A stretch of DNA of 64,000 bases from the NCBI GenBank assembly GCA_019637795.1, contig JAHBUY010000001.1, positions 1,137,001 to 1,201,000 of the forward strand, written 5' to 3'. Made by a program: the position numbers and the translations under genes. This stretch comes from a bacterium. Lineage in GTDB: Bacteria > Desulfobacterota > Binatia > HRBIN30 > CADEER01. The notes below the pieces were generated by a model. The model was not told the origin of the DNA, ran no database searches, and saw only the letters and a program-made list of their open reading frames with translations. Position 1 is the stretch's first letter, and every line of letters starts with the position of its first letter. This document shows, piece by piece, positions 47,181 through 57,143 of the stretch.

Positions 47181-48149
47181 ATGCGGATTCGATGGATCGG
47201 GCTGGTCGCCATGGGCGTGGCGTTGGCCGGCGCAGCGGCAGTGCAGGCGCAGAAGTGCGACGACTTCGACCCCTGCACCAGCAACGACATGTGCTCGAAC
47301 GGCGAGTGCATGGGCACGCCGGGCGGTTCGGGTAGCTGCGACGACGGCAACGATTGCACCATCAACGATCGCTGCGACGCCTTCCTGGGGTGCACCGGCG
47401 ACCCGGCGCCGAACGGAACGAGCTGCGCCGGCGGCTGCGGCACCTGTCAGGCGCTGTTCCCCGGGGCGCCGGCGACCTGCGGCGGCAAGCTCGCCGACAA
47501 CGGCAAGGCCTGCGACGCCGGGTACGGACCCTGCATCGACGGCAGTTGTTTCATCCAGGGCGCGGGAGGCTTCACCATCGCCTTCTGCTTCCCGGCGCCG
47601 AAGGAATGCCCGGACGCCGGCAACTGCAAGGGCGCGTGCAATCCCAACACGGGCCGCTGCGACAACAACCTCTTGCGCTGCTTCGGCGACTGCGAGAGCT
47701 GTCAGCAGGGCCAGTGCGCGCCGGCCAATCAGGGAAAGGCGTGCGACGACTCCGACCCGTGCACGGCGCAGAGCAAGTGCGGCTCCTTCGAGGTCGGCGG
47801 CGCGCTGCGCGGCGTCTGCATCGAGGGCGCGCCGAGCGGCGACACGCCGACGCCGACGGTCACGGGGGGCGCCGCGACGGCGACCGTGCCGCCGACGGCA
47901 ACGGCCACGATCGGTCCGCCGACGGCGACGCGCACCGCGGCGACACCGCCGACGCCGGGTCCGTGCGTCGGCGACTGCAATCACGACGGAACGATCGCCG
48001 TCAACGAGCTGATCACCGGCGTGAACATCGCCCTCGGCAACTCCGATGTCTCGACGTGTCGGTCGTTCGACACCAACGGTGACGGCTCGGTCGCGGTCAA
48101 CGAGCTGATCGCGGGCGTCAACGCGGCGCTCAACGGCTGCGCCGCCTGA
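47181..48149 (+). CDS. Secreted Cys-rich protein with dockerin-like C-terminal repeat pair
   Basis: A 322-residue exported protein, start ATG 47181 behind AGGGAGGAATC. Signal peptide IGLVAMGVALAGAAAVQAQ. The N-terminal part is a run of short Cys-rich repeats (CDDFDPCTSNDMCSNGECMG, CDDGNDCTINDRCDAFLGCT, CDDSDPCTAQSKC). A Thr/Pro/Ala linker (about 225-265) leads to two EF-hand-like Ca-binding loops, DCNHDGTIAVNELI and DTNGDGSVAVNELI, each followed by a GVNxAL helix. This is the dockerin type I layout. A matching cohesin is not in this window, so a protein partner must lie elsewhere. Likely cell surface or extracellular. Confidence 0.85.
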   Translation: MRIRWIGLVAMGVALAGAAAVQAQKCDDFDPCTSNDMCSNGECMGTPGGSGSCDDGNDCTINDRCDAFLGCTGDPAPNGTSCAGGCGTCQALFPGAPATCGGKLADNGKACDAGYGPCIDGSCFIQGAGGFTIAFCFPAPKECPDAGNCKGACNPNTGRCDNNLLRCFGDCESCQQGQCAPANQGKACDDSDPCTAQSKCGSFEVGGALRGVCIEGAPSGDTPTPTVTGGAATATVPPTATATIGPPTATRTAATPPTPGPCVGDCNHDGTIAVNELITGVNIALGNSDVSTCRSFDTNGDGSVAVNELIAGVNAALNGCAA

Positions 48150-48205
48150 GGCCGGGGCGGCGTGCGGGGGCGCGCCGTGCGGGCGCGCCCCCCGTTCGCT
48201 CAGGC
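48144..48205. terminator. Bidirectional terminator between convergent genes
   Basis: An 11-bp perfect GC stem (GGGGGCGCGCC at 48166, loop 5 nt) is nested within an outer GCCTGAG/CTCAGGC pair. The stop codons of both convergent genes lie in the outer arms (48147-48149 and 48200-48202). It could stop transcription in both directions. Confidence 0.5.
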
Positions 48206-48514
48206 CGCCTGCGGCAGGCGGGGCGAACCACCGTGGCGATCGGCGCGCAGCAGGCGCGCCCGCAGCGCCTGCGGGTCGACGCCGAAGTGGCGGCAGATCG
48301 GCACGAAGCTGAGCGACCAGCTCTCGTCCTCGCCCTCGATCCAGCGTCGCGCCTCGCCCCGCAGCGCGTCGGCGGCAGGACCGTGCGCGCTGAGGCGCAG
48401 GTCGTTGCAGGCGCAGGCCAACACCTCGATCATCAGTCGTTCCTCGGGCGCCAGGTCGCGGTCGCCCGCCAGCAGCCCCATTGCCGCCGGCTCGTGCGTT
48501 CTCTCATGAGTCAT
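48200..48514 (-). CDS. Small protein of unknown function
   Basis: A 104-residue protein (ATG 48514; upstream in-frame ATG or GTG codons exist). Residues PEERLMIEVLACACNDLRLS and LSFVPICRHFGVDPQALRAR are predicted helices; the latter has the look of a small DNA-binding or protein-interaction helix pair. It carries two Cys in ACAC. It is Ala/Arg-rich without a signal or membrane helix. I do not recognise the family. It converges with the dockerin-tailed gene over a shared hairpin. Confidence 0.5.
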   Translation of the reverse strand: MTHERTHEPAAMGLLAGDRDLAPEERLMIEVLACACNDLRLSAHGPAADALRGEARRWIEGEDESWSLSFVPICRHFGVDPQALRARLLRADRHGGSPRLPQAA

Positions 48515-48608
48515 AGGCACCGTGACCATAGCCGGCCGCGGTGACAAGGCGGTTGCGCGGCGATGAAAGCTTGGTGACGCGCCGCGGCATGGACGGCGCC
48601 GGCGACCG

Positions 48609-49838
<1,230 letters not shown>

Positions 49839-49942
49839 CGGATTCCTTCAGCACAGCGGCGGACGTCGTGCCAGCCGGTCGCCGCGGCGCGACAGGCCGG
49901 CGGGGTGGAACCGCGGCACGGTCTGTGTTCAATGGTCGGTCG

Positions 49943-50944
49943 ATGAACGCTCCCCTCGACACCAGCAAAGCCGCGGCGGCGATGCTGCGCGAGGTCCTCA
50001 CCGCCGACGAGCGCCGGGCGCTGCGGCGCATCGACCCGCTGGCGTCGGCGTGGATGGTCGCCTCGAACTGGCTGCTGGTGTTCGCGGCGATGGCGCTGGT
50101 GGCGTGGGCGCCGAATCCGCTCACCATCGTCGTCGCCCTGTTCGTGATCGGGGCCCGTCAGCTCGGGATGGCGATCGTGATGCACGAAGCGGCGCACCGG
50201 ACGCTGTTCCGCGACCGGCGCCTGAACGACTGGGTCGGCAACTGGCTCGCCGCCTATCCGGTGTGGGCCGAGGTGGCGCCGTACCGCGCCTACCACCTGC
50301 AGCACCACAGCCGCACCGGCACCGACCAGGACCCCGACCTCGGCCTGGCGGCGCCGTTCCCGATCACCCGCGCCAGCTTCCGCCGCAAGCTGTGGCGCGA
50401 CCTCAGCGGCCGGACCGGCTGGAAGCAGGCGCGCGCCGTGTTCCGGCGCGACGTCGGCTGGTCGGGAGGGCGCAACCAGCGCTCGCTCGGAATGAACGCG
50501 GGGGAGCAGCCCGACGTCGGCTGGCACAAGCTGGTGCCGGTGGCGAGCACCAACGCGGCGCTGTTCGCGCTGCTCGCGATCGCCGGTCATCCGGCGCTGT
50601 ACCTCTTGTGGGTGGGCGCCTGGCTGACCACCTACCGCCTCGTCACCCGCATTCGCTCGATCGCCGAGCACGGCATGGTACCCGATCGCCACGACCCGCT
50701 GCGCAACACCCGCACCACCCTGGCGCGCTGGTGGGAGCGGCTGCTGGTCGCCCCCAACCGGGTGAACTTCCACCTCGAGCACCACCTGCTGATGACCGTG
50801 CCGCACCACAACCTGCCGCGCCTGCACCGGCTGTTGCGCCAGCGGCAGGCCATCGACGAGCGCTGTCTGACGCGCGGCTACCTCGAGGTGCTGCGACTGG
50901 CGACGGCGCGCGGTCAGGCTTCCGCCGGCTCGTCGCGGCCGTAG
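49943..50944 (+). CDS. Fatty acid desaturase family membrane protein
   Basis: A 333-residue integral di-iron membrane enzyme. It shows the three His boxes of the desaturase/hydroxylase family: HEAAH (HxxxH), HLQHHSRTGTDQD (HxxHH) and FHLEHHLLMTVPHHNL (HxxHH). Hydrophobic segments flank them (LLVFAAMALVAWA, LTIVVALFVIGARQLGMAIV). Start ATG 49943 has a weak Shine-Dalgarno context. It should oxidise or desaturate a fatty acyl or similar lipid. The end overlaps malQ by 31 bp (convergent). Confidence 0.88.
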   Translation: MNAPLDTSKAAAAMLREVLTADERRALRRIDPLASAWMVASNWLLVFAAMALVAWAPNPLTIVVALFVIGARQLGMAIVMHEAAHRTLFRDRRLNDWVGNWLAAYPVWAEVAPYRAYHLQHHSRTGTDQDPDLGLAAPFPITRASFRRKLWRDLSGRTGWKQARAVFRRDVGWSGGRNQRSLGMNAGEQPDVGWHKLVPVASTNAALFALLAIAGHPALYLLWVGAWLTTYRLVTRIRSIAEHGMVPDRHDPLRNTRTTLARWWERLLVAPNRVNFHLEHHLLMTVPHHNLPRLHRLLRQRQAIDERCLTRGYLEVLRLATARGQASAGSSRP

Positions 50945-52419
50945 GTCGCCGCCAGCTCGGCGAGCGCCTCGGCGTGCGCGGCGCCGAGCTCGCCGTCGCG
51001 CAGGCGCCAGCGCCAGTTGCCCTCCGCTCGTCCCGGGGTGTTCATCCGCGCCTCGCTGCCGAGGCCGAGCACGTCCTGCGCCGGAACGATGGCGGTGTCG
51101 GCGACCGACGCCATCGCCAGCCGGATGAGGTGGCCGACGATCGCGTCGGCCGAGCGGCGCCCGAGGTAGCGCAGCGTCGCCTGGCGCAGCTCCGGCGGCG
51201 CGGCCGCGAACCAGCCGGCGGCGGTGTCGTTGTCGTGGGTGCCGGTGTAGACGACGCTGTTGGCGTCGTAGTTGTGCGGCAGGTCGCGATTGCGGGCGTC
51301 GCCGCCGAAGGCGAACTGCAGCACGCGCATGCCGGGGAGGGTGAATTGCTGGCGCAGCGCGTCGACCGCCGCGGTGACGACGCCGAGATCCTCGGCGACG
51401 ATCGCCAGCTCGCCGAGCGCGGCGCGCGCCGCCTCGAGAACGGCCGCGCCGGGCGCCGGGTGGTAGGCGCCGTTCACCGCGGTGGTCTCGCCGGCCGGCA
51501 CCACCCAGTAACGGGTGAAGCCGATGAAATGGTCGACGCGCACCGCGTCGCAGGCGCGCAGCGCGGCGCGCAATCGGGCGATCCACCACGCGAAGCCGTC
51601 CGCCACATGGGCGTCCCAGTCGTACAGCGGATTGCCCCAGAGCTGGCCGGTGGCGCTGAAGTAGTCGGGCGGCACGCCGGCCACCGCGATCGGCGCACCG
51701 GCGGCGTCGAGCTGGAACAGGTCGCGGTGCCCCCAGACGTCGGCGCTGTCGCCGGCGACGAAGATCGGCAGGTCGCCGAGGATGCGGATGCCCCGCGCCG
51801 CCGCCGCGGCGCGCACGCCATCCCACTGGCGGAAGAAGAGGTACTGCAGCGCCGCGTGCTCGGCGATCGCGCCCTCCAGGCGCGCCTGCCAGCGGCGCAG
51901 CGCCCCGGCATCGCGTCGCGCGAGCTCCGGCTCCCACTGCTGCCACGGGGCGCCGCCGTGCGCGTCCTTGGCGGCCATGAACAGCGCGAAGTCGTCGAGC
52001 CAGGCGGCCTCGGCGGCGCGAAAGCGGGCGCACGCGCTGGCGAGATCGGCGACCGCGCCGGCGGCGAGCCGGCGGGCGGCGCGGCGCAGCAGCGGCTGCT
52101 TGCGAGCGATGACCGCGCCGTAGTCGACGCGCTCGCCGCGGCTCGCCGCCGACGCCGCTTCGTCCGCGGTCAGCAGGCCGTCGGCCACCAGGCCGTCGAG
52201 GCTGATGAGCAGCGGGTTGCCGGCGAAGGTCGAGGGGCTCTGGTAGGGCGAGTCGCCGACGCTGGTCGGTCCGAGCGGCAGCACCTGCCACCAGCGCTGG
52301 CCGGCGGCGGCGAGGAAGTCGAGGAAGCGCAGCGCGCCGGCGCCGAGGTCGCCGACGCCGTGCGGCGCCGGCAGCGACGTCGGATGCAGGAGCACCCCGC
52401 TGGCGCGCGGGAGGCGCAC
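50914..52419 (-). CDS. malQ: 4-alpha-glucanotransferase (amylomaltase)
   Basis: A 501-residue GH77 enzyme that transfers alpha-1,4-glucan segments. Catalytic motifs are visible: nucleophile Asp in DAVRVDHFIGFTRYW, acid/base Glu in LAIVAEDLGVVTAA, and the third acid in VYTGTHDNDTAAGWF. The N-terminus has SGVLLHPTSLPAPHGVGDLG and WWQVLPLGPTSVGDSPYQS. Length and order are normal for MalQ. The gene starts 4 bp after the P450 stop, so it may share a transcript with it; no pathway reason is evident. Confidence 0.94.
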   Translation of the reverse strand: MRLPRASGVLLHPTSLPAPHGVGDLGAGALRFLDFLAAAGQRWWQVLPLGPTSVGDSPYQSPSTFAGNPLLISLDGLVADGLLTADEAASAASRGERVDYGAVIARKQPLLRRAARRLAAGAVADLASACARFRAAEAAWLDDFALFMAAKDAHGGAPWQQWEPELARRDAGALRRWQARLEGAIAEHAALQYLFFRQWDGVRAAAAARGIRILGDLPIFVAGDSADVWGHRDLFQLDAAGAPIAVAGVPPDYFSATGQLWGNPLYDWDAHVADGFAWWIARLRAALRACDAVRVDHFIGFTRYWVVPAGETTAVNGAYHPAPGAAVLEAARAALGELAIVAEDLGVVTAAVDALRQQFTLPGMRVLQFAFGGDARNRDLPHNYDANSVVYTGTHDNDTAAGWFAAAPPELRQATLRYLGRRSADAIVGHLIRLAMASVADTAIVPAQDVLGLGSEARMNTPGRAEGNWRWRLRDGELGAAHAEALAELAATYGRDEPAEA

Positions 52420-52423
52420 GCGG

Positions 52424-53689
52424 TCAGCCTCGCGGCGGCTGCGGCGTGAAGCGGCACGGCATGCGCTTGATGCCGTGGATGAAGGCGGAGAGGAGCATCG
52501 CCGGCTCGCCGCTGATCTCGATGTCGGGCAGGCGGCGGAACAGCTCCTCGAACATCACCGCGATCTCGCGCCGTGCCAGGTTGGCGCCGAGGCAGAAGTG
52601 CGGCCCGCCGGCGCCGAAGCCGACGTGCTCGTTCGGCTCGCGGGCGATGTCGAAGCGGTAGGGATCGGGAAACTTCGCCGCATCGCGGTTCGCCGAGTTG
52701 TACCACATCACCACCTTCTGCCCGGCGGCGATCGGCTGCCCGCCGAGCTCGGTGTCGCGCGCAGCGGTGCGGCGGAAGTGGATCACCGGCGTCGCCCAGC
52801 GCACGATCTCCTCGACCGCCGTGGCCTTGTGGCGCTCGAAGTCGTTCTGCCACCTGCGCCGCTCGTCCGGCCAGTCGGTGAGCGCCTTCATGCCGTGGCT
52901 GATGGCGTTGCGCGTCGTCTCGTTGCCGGCGGCGACGAGGAGGATGAAGAAGGAGCCGAACTCCTGCTCGCTCAGGCGCTGGCCGTCGACCTCGGCGTGC
53001 ATCAGCGCCGAGGTGATGTCGTCGCGCGGGCTCGCCAGACGCTCGCCGCCGAGCGCCTGCGCGTACTGGAACAGCTCCATGCCAGCCGACATCAGCTCCG
53101 GGATGGTGGTCGCGAACTCGGGATCGCCGACGCCGAGGATGGTGTTGGTGAGCTCGTAGATGCGCCGATAGTCGGCGGGCGGGATGCCCATCATCTCGCA
53201 GATGATCTCGAGCGGCAGCGCGGCGGCGACGTCGTTGACGAAGTCGCACTCGCCGCGCGGCGCGACGCGGTCGACGATCGCCGCCGCGCGCTGGCGCACC
53301 ATCTCCTCGACCCGGCCGACCATGCGCGGGGTGAAGCCCTTGTTCACCAGCAGGCGCAGCTTGGTGTGGCGCGGCGCGTCCATGTTGATCATCGAGCCGA
53401 AGAATTCGAGCAGCTCGACCGGCAGATCGCCGATGTTCGATCCCTGGCCGGACACGAACACCTCGGGCGTCCGGCTCACCGTCCACAGCTCCTCCCAGCG
53501 GGTGACCGCCCAGAAGCCCGGACCCTTGGGAATGCCGGGGTACTCGAACTCCTCGTGCCAGGACACCGGCCGCTCGGCGCGCAACGTCGCGAAGGCGCCG
53601 TCGCGTTCCGGCTCCGGCAGCATCCAGAACGTCTGGTCGGCGAGGCGGATGTCGTCGAGAGCGAGGGAGGTCGTGGGCGTGCGCTGCAT
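52424..53689 (-). CDS. Cytochrome P450
   Basis: A 421-residue soluble bacterial P450, start ATG 53689. I-helix motif FILLVAAGNETTRNAISHG, K-helix ExxR in VEEIVRWATPVIHFRRTAAR, and heme loop FGAGGPHFCLGANLARRE with the proximal Cys. The AGNET form (with Asn rather than Asp before ET) and the overall look resemble actinobacterial-type CYP124/125/142 enzymes that oxidise steroid or fatty acyl side chains. No ferredoxin or reductase gene is adjacent. It precedes malQ by 4 bp. Confidence 0.92.
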   Translation of the reverse strand: MQRTPTTSLALDDIRLADQTFWMLPEPERDGAFATLRAERPVSWHEEFEYPGIPKGPGFWAVTRWEELWTVSRTPEVFVSGQGSNIGDLPVELLEFFGSMINMDAPRHTKLRLLVNKGFTPRMVGRVEEMVRQRAAAIVDRVAPRGECDFVNDVAAALPLEIICEMMGIPPADYRRIYELTNTILGVGDPEFATTIPELMSAGMELFQYAQALGGERLASPRDDITSALMHAEVDGQRLSEQEFGSFFILLVAAGNETTRNAISHGMKALTDWPDERRRWQNDFERHKATAVEEIVRWATPVIHFRRTAARDTELGGQPIAAGQKVVMWYNSANRDAAKFPDPYRFDIAREPNEHVGFGAGGPHFCLGANLARREIAVMFEELFRRLPDIEISGEPAMLLSAFIHGIKRMPCRFTPQPPRG

Positions 53690-53772
53690 GGCCGGTTCTA
53701 TAGCCGGACGCCGGCGCGAGTGCATTCCCCAACGCGGGTGGTCAGGGGGGACGGCCACGTCGGCGTCCCGAC

Positions 53773-54741
53773 TCAGCCTGGGGTGTCGTCTGATGCCAGC
53801 GTCGCGGCGATGAGCAGGACCAGGGCGATCCAGATGAGGTCGGAGAGCAGGAGGTGGACGATCTGGATGGGGATCGGCGCCAGCAAGTAGACGTTGAGCG
53901 CGCCGAGCAGGAGCTGGGCGACCCAGAGCAGCGCCACCGCACCCCCCAGGCGGCGGACGCTGTCTGCCGGCGTCGCCCGCGCGGCGGCGAGCGCGGCCGC
54001 GAGCACGCCGGTGCCGACGGCGAGGGCGAGCAGCGGGTGGTAGATGCGCAGGCGGACGAACAGATGGGCGCTCTCGGAGAAGGTCATCGCCTCGCCCTCG
54101 GCCAGCGAGCCGACCGGGAAGAGCGTGTCGCCGAGCGCGGTGACGGCGCCGCTGACGCCGAGCACCAGCACGCCGGCGGCGGCGGCGACGAGTCCGGCGG
54201 CGAGACCGCGCCGGCCGCGGATCCGCGGCGGCGCGCCGCCCGACGACCACCAGGCGGTGAGCGCCAGGGCGGCGACGAGCAGGAAGGTGTTGACGAGGTG
54301 GCCGGCCACCCACCAGCCGCGGGCGACGCGGGTGTCGTCGGCGACATAGCGCAGCAGCACCAACCCGGCGCCGATCGCCGCCTCGCTGACCATGAACGCC
54401 GCGGCGTATGCGGCGCCGCGGCGGACGACGTGGCGCGGTGGGTAGCGGCGCCAGGCGCCGATCAGCAGTCCGCCGACCAGCAGCAGGGCGATGCCGCTGC
54501 TCAGCCGGTGGCTGAGCTCGATCAGCGTCTGGAGCGCTGGGTCGCGCGGCAGGACCTCGCCGTTGCACAGCGGCCAGTGGGCGCCGCAGCCGGCGCCGGA
54601 ACCGCTGGCGCGCACGTAGGCACCGAGCAGGATGACGGCGAGATTGACGGCGAGAACCGCCCAGGCGTAGCGGGCGAAGCGCGCCGCGGGCGCGGCGACC
54701 GCGCCCGGCGACGCCAGCGCCACATCGGCGGTTCGCGACAT
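53773..54741 (-). CDS. ctaA: Heme A synthase (COX15/CtaA family)
   Basis: A 322-residue polytopic protein with about eight membrane helices. The family signature LLGAYVRASGSGAGCGAHWP (conserved Arg and paired Cys) is followed by LIELSHRLSSGIALLLVGG, GHLVNTFLLVAALALTAWW and RLRIYHPLLALAVG. It converts heme O to heme A for cytochrome c oxidase. ATG 54741 overlaps a GTG at 54744 as another possible start. The small one-helix gene 7 bp upstream may belong to the same assembly unit. No cox structural genes are in view. Confidence 0.88.
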   Translation of the reverse strand: MSRTADVALASPGAVAAPAARFARYAWAVLAVNLAVILLGAYVRASGSGAGCGAHWPLCNGEVLPRDPALQTLIELSHRLSSGIALLLVGGLLIGAWRRYPPRHVVRRGAAYAAAFMVSEAAIGAGLVLLRYVADDTRVARGWWVAGHLVNTFLLVAALALTAWWSSGGAPPRIRGRRGLAAGLVAAAAGVLVLGVSGAVTALGDTLFPVGSLAEGEAMTFSESAHLFVRLRIYHPLLALAVGTGVLAAALAAARATPADSVRRLGGAVALLWVAQLLLGALNVYLLAPIPIQIVHLLLSDLIWIALVLLIAATLASDDTPG

Positions 54742-54748
54742 CACGCGC

Positions 54749-54937
54749 TCACGGGCGCGGCGTCGACTCCGCCATGGCAGCCGGCGGCGTGCGGGTGATG
54801 CTGCCGTTCATCTGCCCGTCGTACTGCAGCAACAAGGGGACGAAGAAGGCGACGACCAGGCCGATCACCATGAAGCCGACGTAGACCGCCATGATCCACA
54901 CCGCCTGGCGAATCTTCTCCTGTTCCTTGTCGGGCAT
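54749..54937 (-). CDS. Small single-pass membrane protein
   Basis: A 62-residue protein starting at ATG 54937. A charged N-terminus (MPDKEQEKIRQAVW) precedes one membrane helix (IMAVYVGFMVIGLVVAFFVP) and a short periplasmic tail ending in PP and RP. It is 7 bp upstream of ctaA on the same strand, so a respiratory assembly role is possible. I do not recognise a family. Confidence 0.6.
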   Translation of the reverse strand: MPDKEQEKIRQAVWIMAVYVGFMVIGLVVAFFVPLLLQYDGQMNGSITRTPPAAMAESTPRP

Positions 54938-55020
54938 GGGGACGGCGGCAGTATCGCGCAGTGGCGGGGGCAGGGAAACCCACCGGCCGATCTTCTCGGC
55001 CCCCGTACCGCGCCCGCGCC

Positions 55021-56532
55021 TCATTGCAACAACACGTTCGACCAGGTCTCCGTCAGCACGTCGTTGTTCTCGGTGAGGAACGCGCGCAGCTCGATGGGAG
55101 CGGCGCTCTTGGGCGTGAGCTGGAACGACAGGCGCCAGCCGCCGGTAGCGGGATTCTTCACCACGTGCTGGTCGACCAGCTCGGCGACGTCCGGCCCGGG
55201 CCCGAATGTCACGACCGCGTTGGGCGGCCGGTCGGCGGGGATGGCGCGCAGGCGCTCGCCGTCGAAGTCGATGACGTAGCGGAATCCACCGGGGACCGTG
55301 CCGTGGTCGCGGCGGGTCGCCACCGTGCGCGCGCCGGGCGGCCGGCCGGGGTCGTTCATGTACCACGACAGCGTGTAGCCGAGCGCCAGCGACTTCCCGG
55401 GTTTGAGCGGCGTGTCGGGCACCCAGAAGGCGACGATGTTGTCGACCAGCTCGGACGTGGTGGGAATCTCCACCAGCTCGATGTGTCCATCGCCCCAGTC
55501 GCCGCGCGGCTGCACCCAGACGCTGGGGCGCAGCTCGGCGCGGGTCTCGATGTCCTGGTGGCTGGCGAAGTCGCGGTCGCGCTGGATCAGCCCGAAGCCG
55601 CGCGGGTTCCTGGTCGCGTAGCTGCTGACGTTGATGCGGGTCGGGTTGTCCAGCGGCCGCCACAGCCACTCGCCGCTGTCGAAATGCACCAACAGGCCGT
55701 CCGAGTCGTGCACCTCGGGCCGGAAGTCGTCGAAATGCCGGGTCGTGTTCTCGCCGAAGTAGAACATGCTGGTGAGCGGCGCGAGGCCGAGCTTGGCGAC
55801 CTGCCGGCGCGGGAACAGCCGCGCCTGCACGTCGACGGTGGTGGTGACGCCGGGGGTGATGTCGAAACGGTACGCGCCCGTGATGCTCTTGCTGTCCATG
55901 AGCGCGTAGACGACGACGTGGTTGGCGTCCGGGGTCGGCGTCTGCAGCCAGTACTCGATGAACGCGGGGAACTCCTCGCCCGACGGCTCGACGGTGTCGA
56001 TCGCCAGGCCGCGCGCCGAGAGACCGTAGACGTTGTCGCGGCCGACGGCGCGGAAGTAGCTGGCGCCGAGGAAGACGATGACCTCGTCCAGGTAGTTGGG
56101 ATTCTTGATCGGATAGTGGATGCGGAAGCCGGCGTAGCCGATGTCGGTGGGAATGCGGTCGGCGAACGTGTTCTTGCCGTAGTCGAAACGCTCGGGCGAG
56201 AACGGCACCGCGTGCACGCCGTCGGGATCGATGACGTTCATCTGCACGGTGCGGTCGTAATAGAGGCCGGGATGGAAGAACTGCACCTGGAAGGGCAGGT
56301 TCCGGTCGCGCCACAGGCTGTGGTCGGGGCGAAAGCGGATGTCGCGCCACTGGTCGTAGGTCATCGACCCGACGAGCATCCAGTCGGGCACCTTCTTCTG
56401 CTGGTTGGTGTAGGGCTCCGAGGCCAGCGACTCGGCGCGCGCGGCGACGTCGTTGAGGTCGAACGCATGGGCCGTGATCGGGACGAGGAGGAGGAACGTC
56501 GGCAGGCACAGGCAGCGAGCGATTCGGCGCAT
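55021..56532 (-). CDS. opgG: OpgG/MdoG-family periplasmic glucan biosynthesis protein
   Basis: A 503-residue exported protein, ATG 56532. Signal peptide CLCLPTFLLLVPITAHAFD. Landmarks: AESLASEPYTNQQKKVPDW, TYDQWRDIRFRPDHSLWRD, FGASY-type sequence LGASYFRAVGRDNVYGLSAR, IDTVEPSGEEFPAFIEYWLQ, LTSMFYFGENTTRHFDDFRP, and NPRGFGLIQRDRDF. The conserved acidic residues expected of the beta-glucan catalytic/modifying site are in the usual motifs. It should act in the periplasm on osmoregulated periplasmic glucans. No OpgH synthase gene is next to it. Confidence 0.92.
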   Translation of the reverse strand: MRRIARCLCLPTFLLLVPITAHAFDLNDVAARAESLASEPYTNQQKKVPDWMLVGSMTYDQWRDIRFRPDHSLWRDRNLPFQVQFFHPGLYYDRTVQMNVIDPDGVHAVPFSPERFDYGKNTFADRIPTDIGYAGFRIHYPIKNPNYLDEVIVFLGASYFRAVGRDNVYGLSARGLAIDTVEPSGEEFPAFIEYWLQTPTPDANHVVVYALMDSKSITGAYRFDITPGVTTTVDVQARLFPRRQVAKLGLAPLTSMFYFGENTTRHFDDFRPEVHDSDGLLVHFDSGEWLWRPLDNPTRINVSSYATRNPRGFGLIQRDRDFASHQDIETRAELRPSVWVQPRGDWGDGHIELVEIPTTSELVDNIVAFWVPDTPLKPGKSLALGYTLSWYMNDPGRPPGARTVATRRDHGTVPGGFRYVIDFDGERLRAIPADRPPNAVVTFGPGPDVAELVDQHVVKNPATGGWRLSFQLTPKSAAPIELRAFLTENNDVLTETWSNVLLQ

Positions 56533-56762
56533 GCGGGTAAAGGAGCGAACGGCCGCGAGCGCGTCAAGTTGCGGAGCCAGGCGACGCGGCGTGCCCGCCG
56601 CGCCCATCCATGGAGCGCGCGGCGGCGCGCGGTGCGGGCGGCCGCGGCGAACGGCCGGCAGGATCAGGCTCGGAGATGACGACCGACAGGCGACAGCCTG
56701 ATATTTCTCTCACCACCCACTTGCCAACTGCGCGCGCCGGCGTAGTTTAGCGTCACCGTGAG

Positions 56763-56776
56763 TGAATCACGATTCA
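56763..56776. promoter_or_regulatory. Candidate operator TGAATC-AC-GATTCA
   Basis: A perfect inverted repeat with 6-bp arms and 2-bp spacer, 19 bp before the small ORF at 56796 in an AT-richer stretch. No regulator gene is adjacent, so the factor is unknown. Confidence 0.35.
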
Positions 56777-56795
56777 TTGGAGTGTTGCTTATCTC

Positions 56796-56969
56796 ATGAC
56801 TCTGCTGATTGGATGGCTCCTCGGCTCGAGCGCGCTGCCGGCCGGTCCGCTGGTGTGGATCCATGGCGGACTGGTCACGGCGGTGATTCTGACCGTACTC
56901 TTGCTGGCCACGATCGCCGTATTGGCCTCGCAGCACGACGCCCGCAAGCCGGCGGCGCGTGCGGCGTGA
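56796..56969 (+). CDS. Short membrane protein (57 residues)
   Basis: An open frame from ATG 56796 to TGA 56967-56969. It contains LIGWLLGSSALPAGPLVWIH and LVTAVILTVLLLATIAVLAS, two hydrophobic stretches forming one or two helices, then a basic tail QHDARKPAARAA. The organised membrane topology, and the possible operator just upstream, make it more than a random frame, although the GGAG upstream is rather far. Function unknown. Confidence 0.5.
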   Translation: MTLLIGWLLGSSALPAGPLVWIHGGLVTAVILTVLLLATIAVLASQHDARKPAARAA

Positions 56970-57143
56970 ATCTCGCGGGTCGGTTTCGACTGACCTGCGC
57001 AGCGGGGTGATGGTCCCCCCCTCACCCCGAGACAAGGGGCCGACCGGCGCCCACACCGGTCGGCCCACCCTTTCCCGTTGGGGGAGGCGTTTCAGCCGTC
57101 CGCCCCGGGCCGGGATCCACCGCCGGCCGAGGGCTGACCGAGG

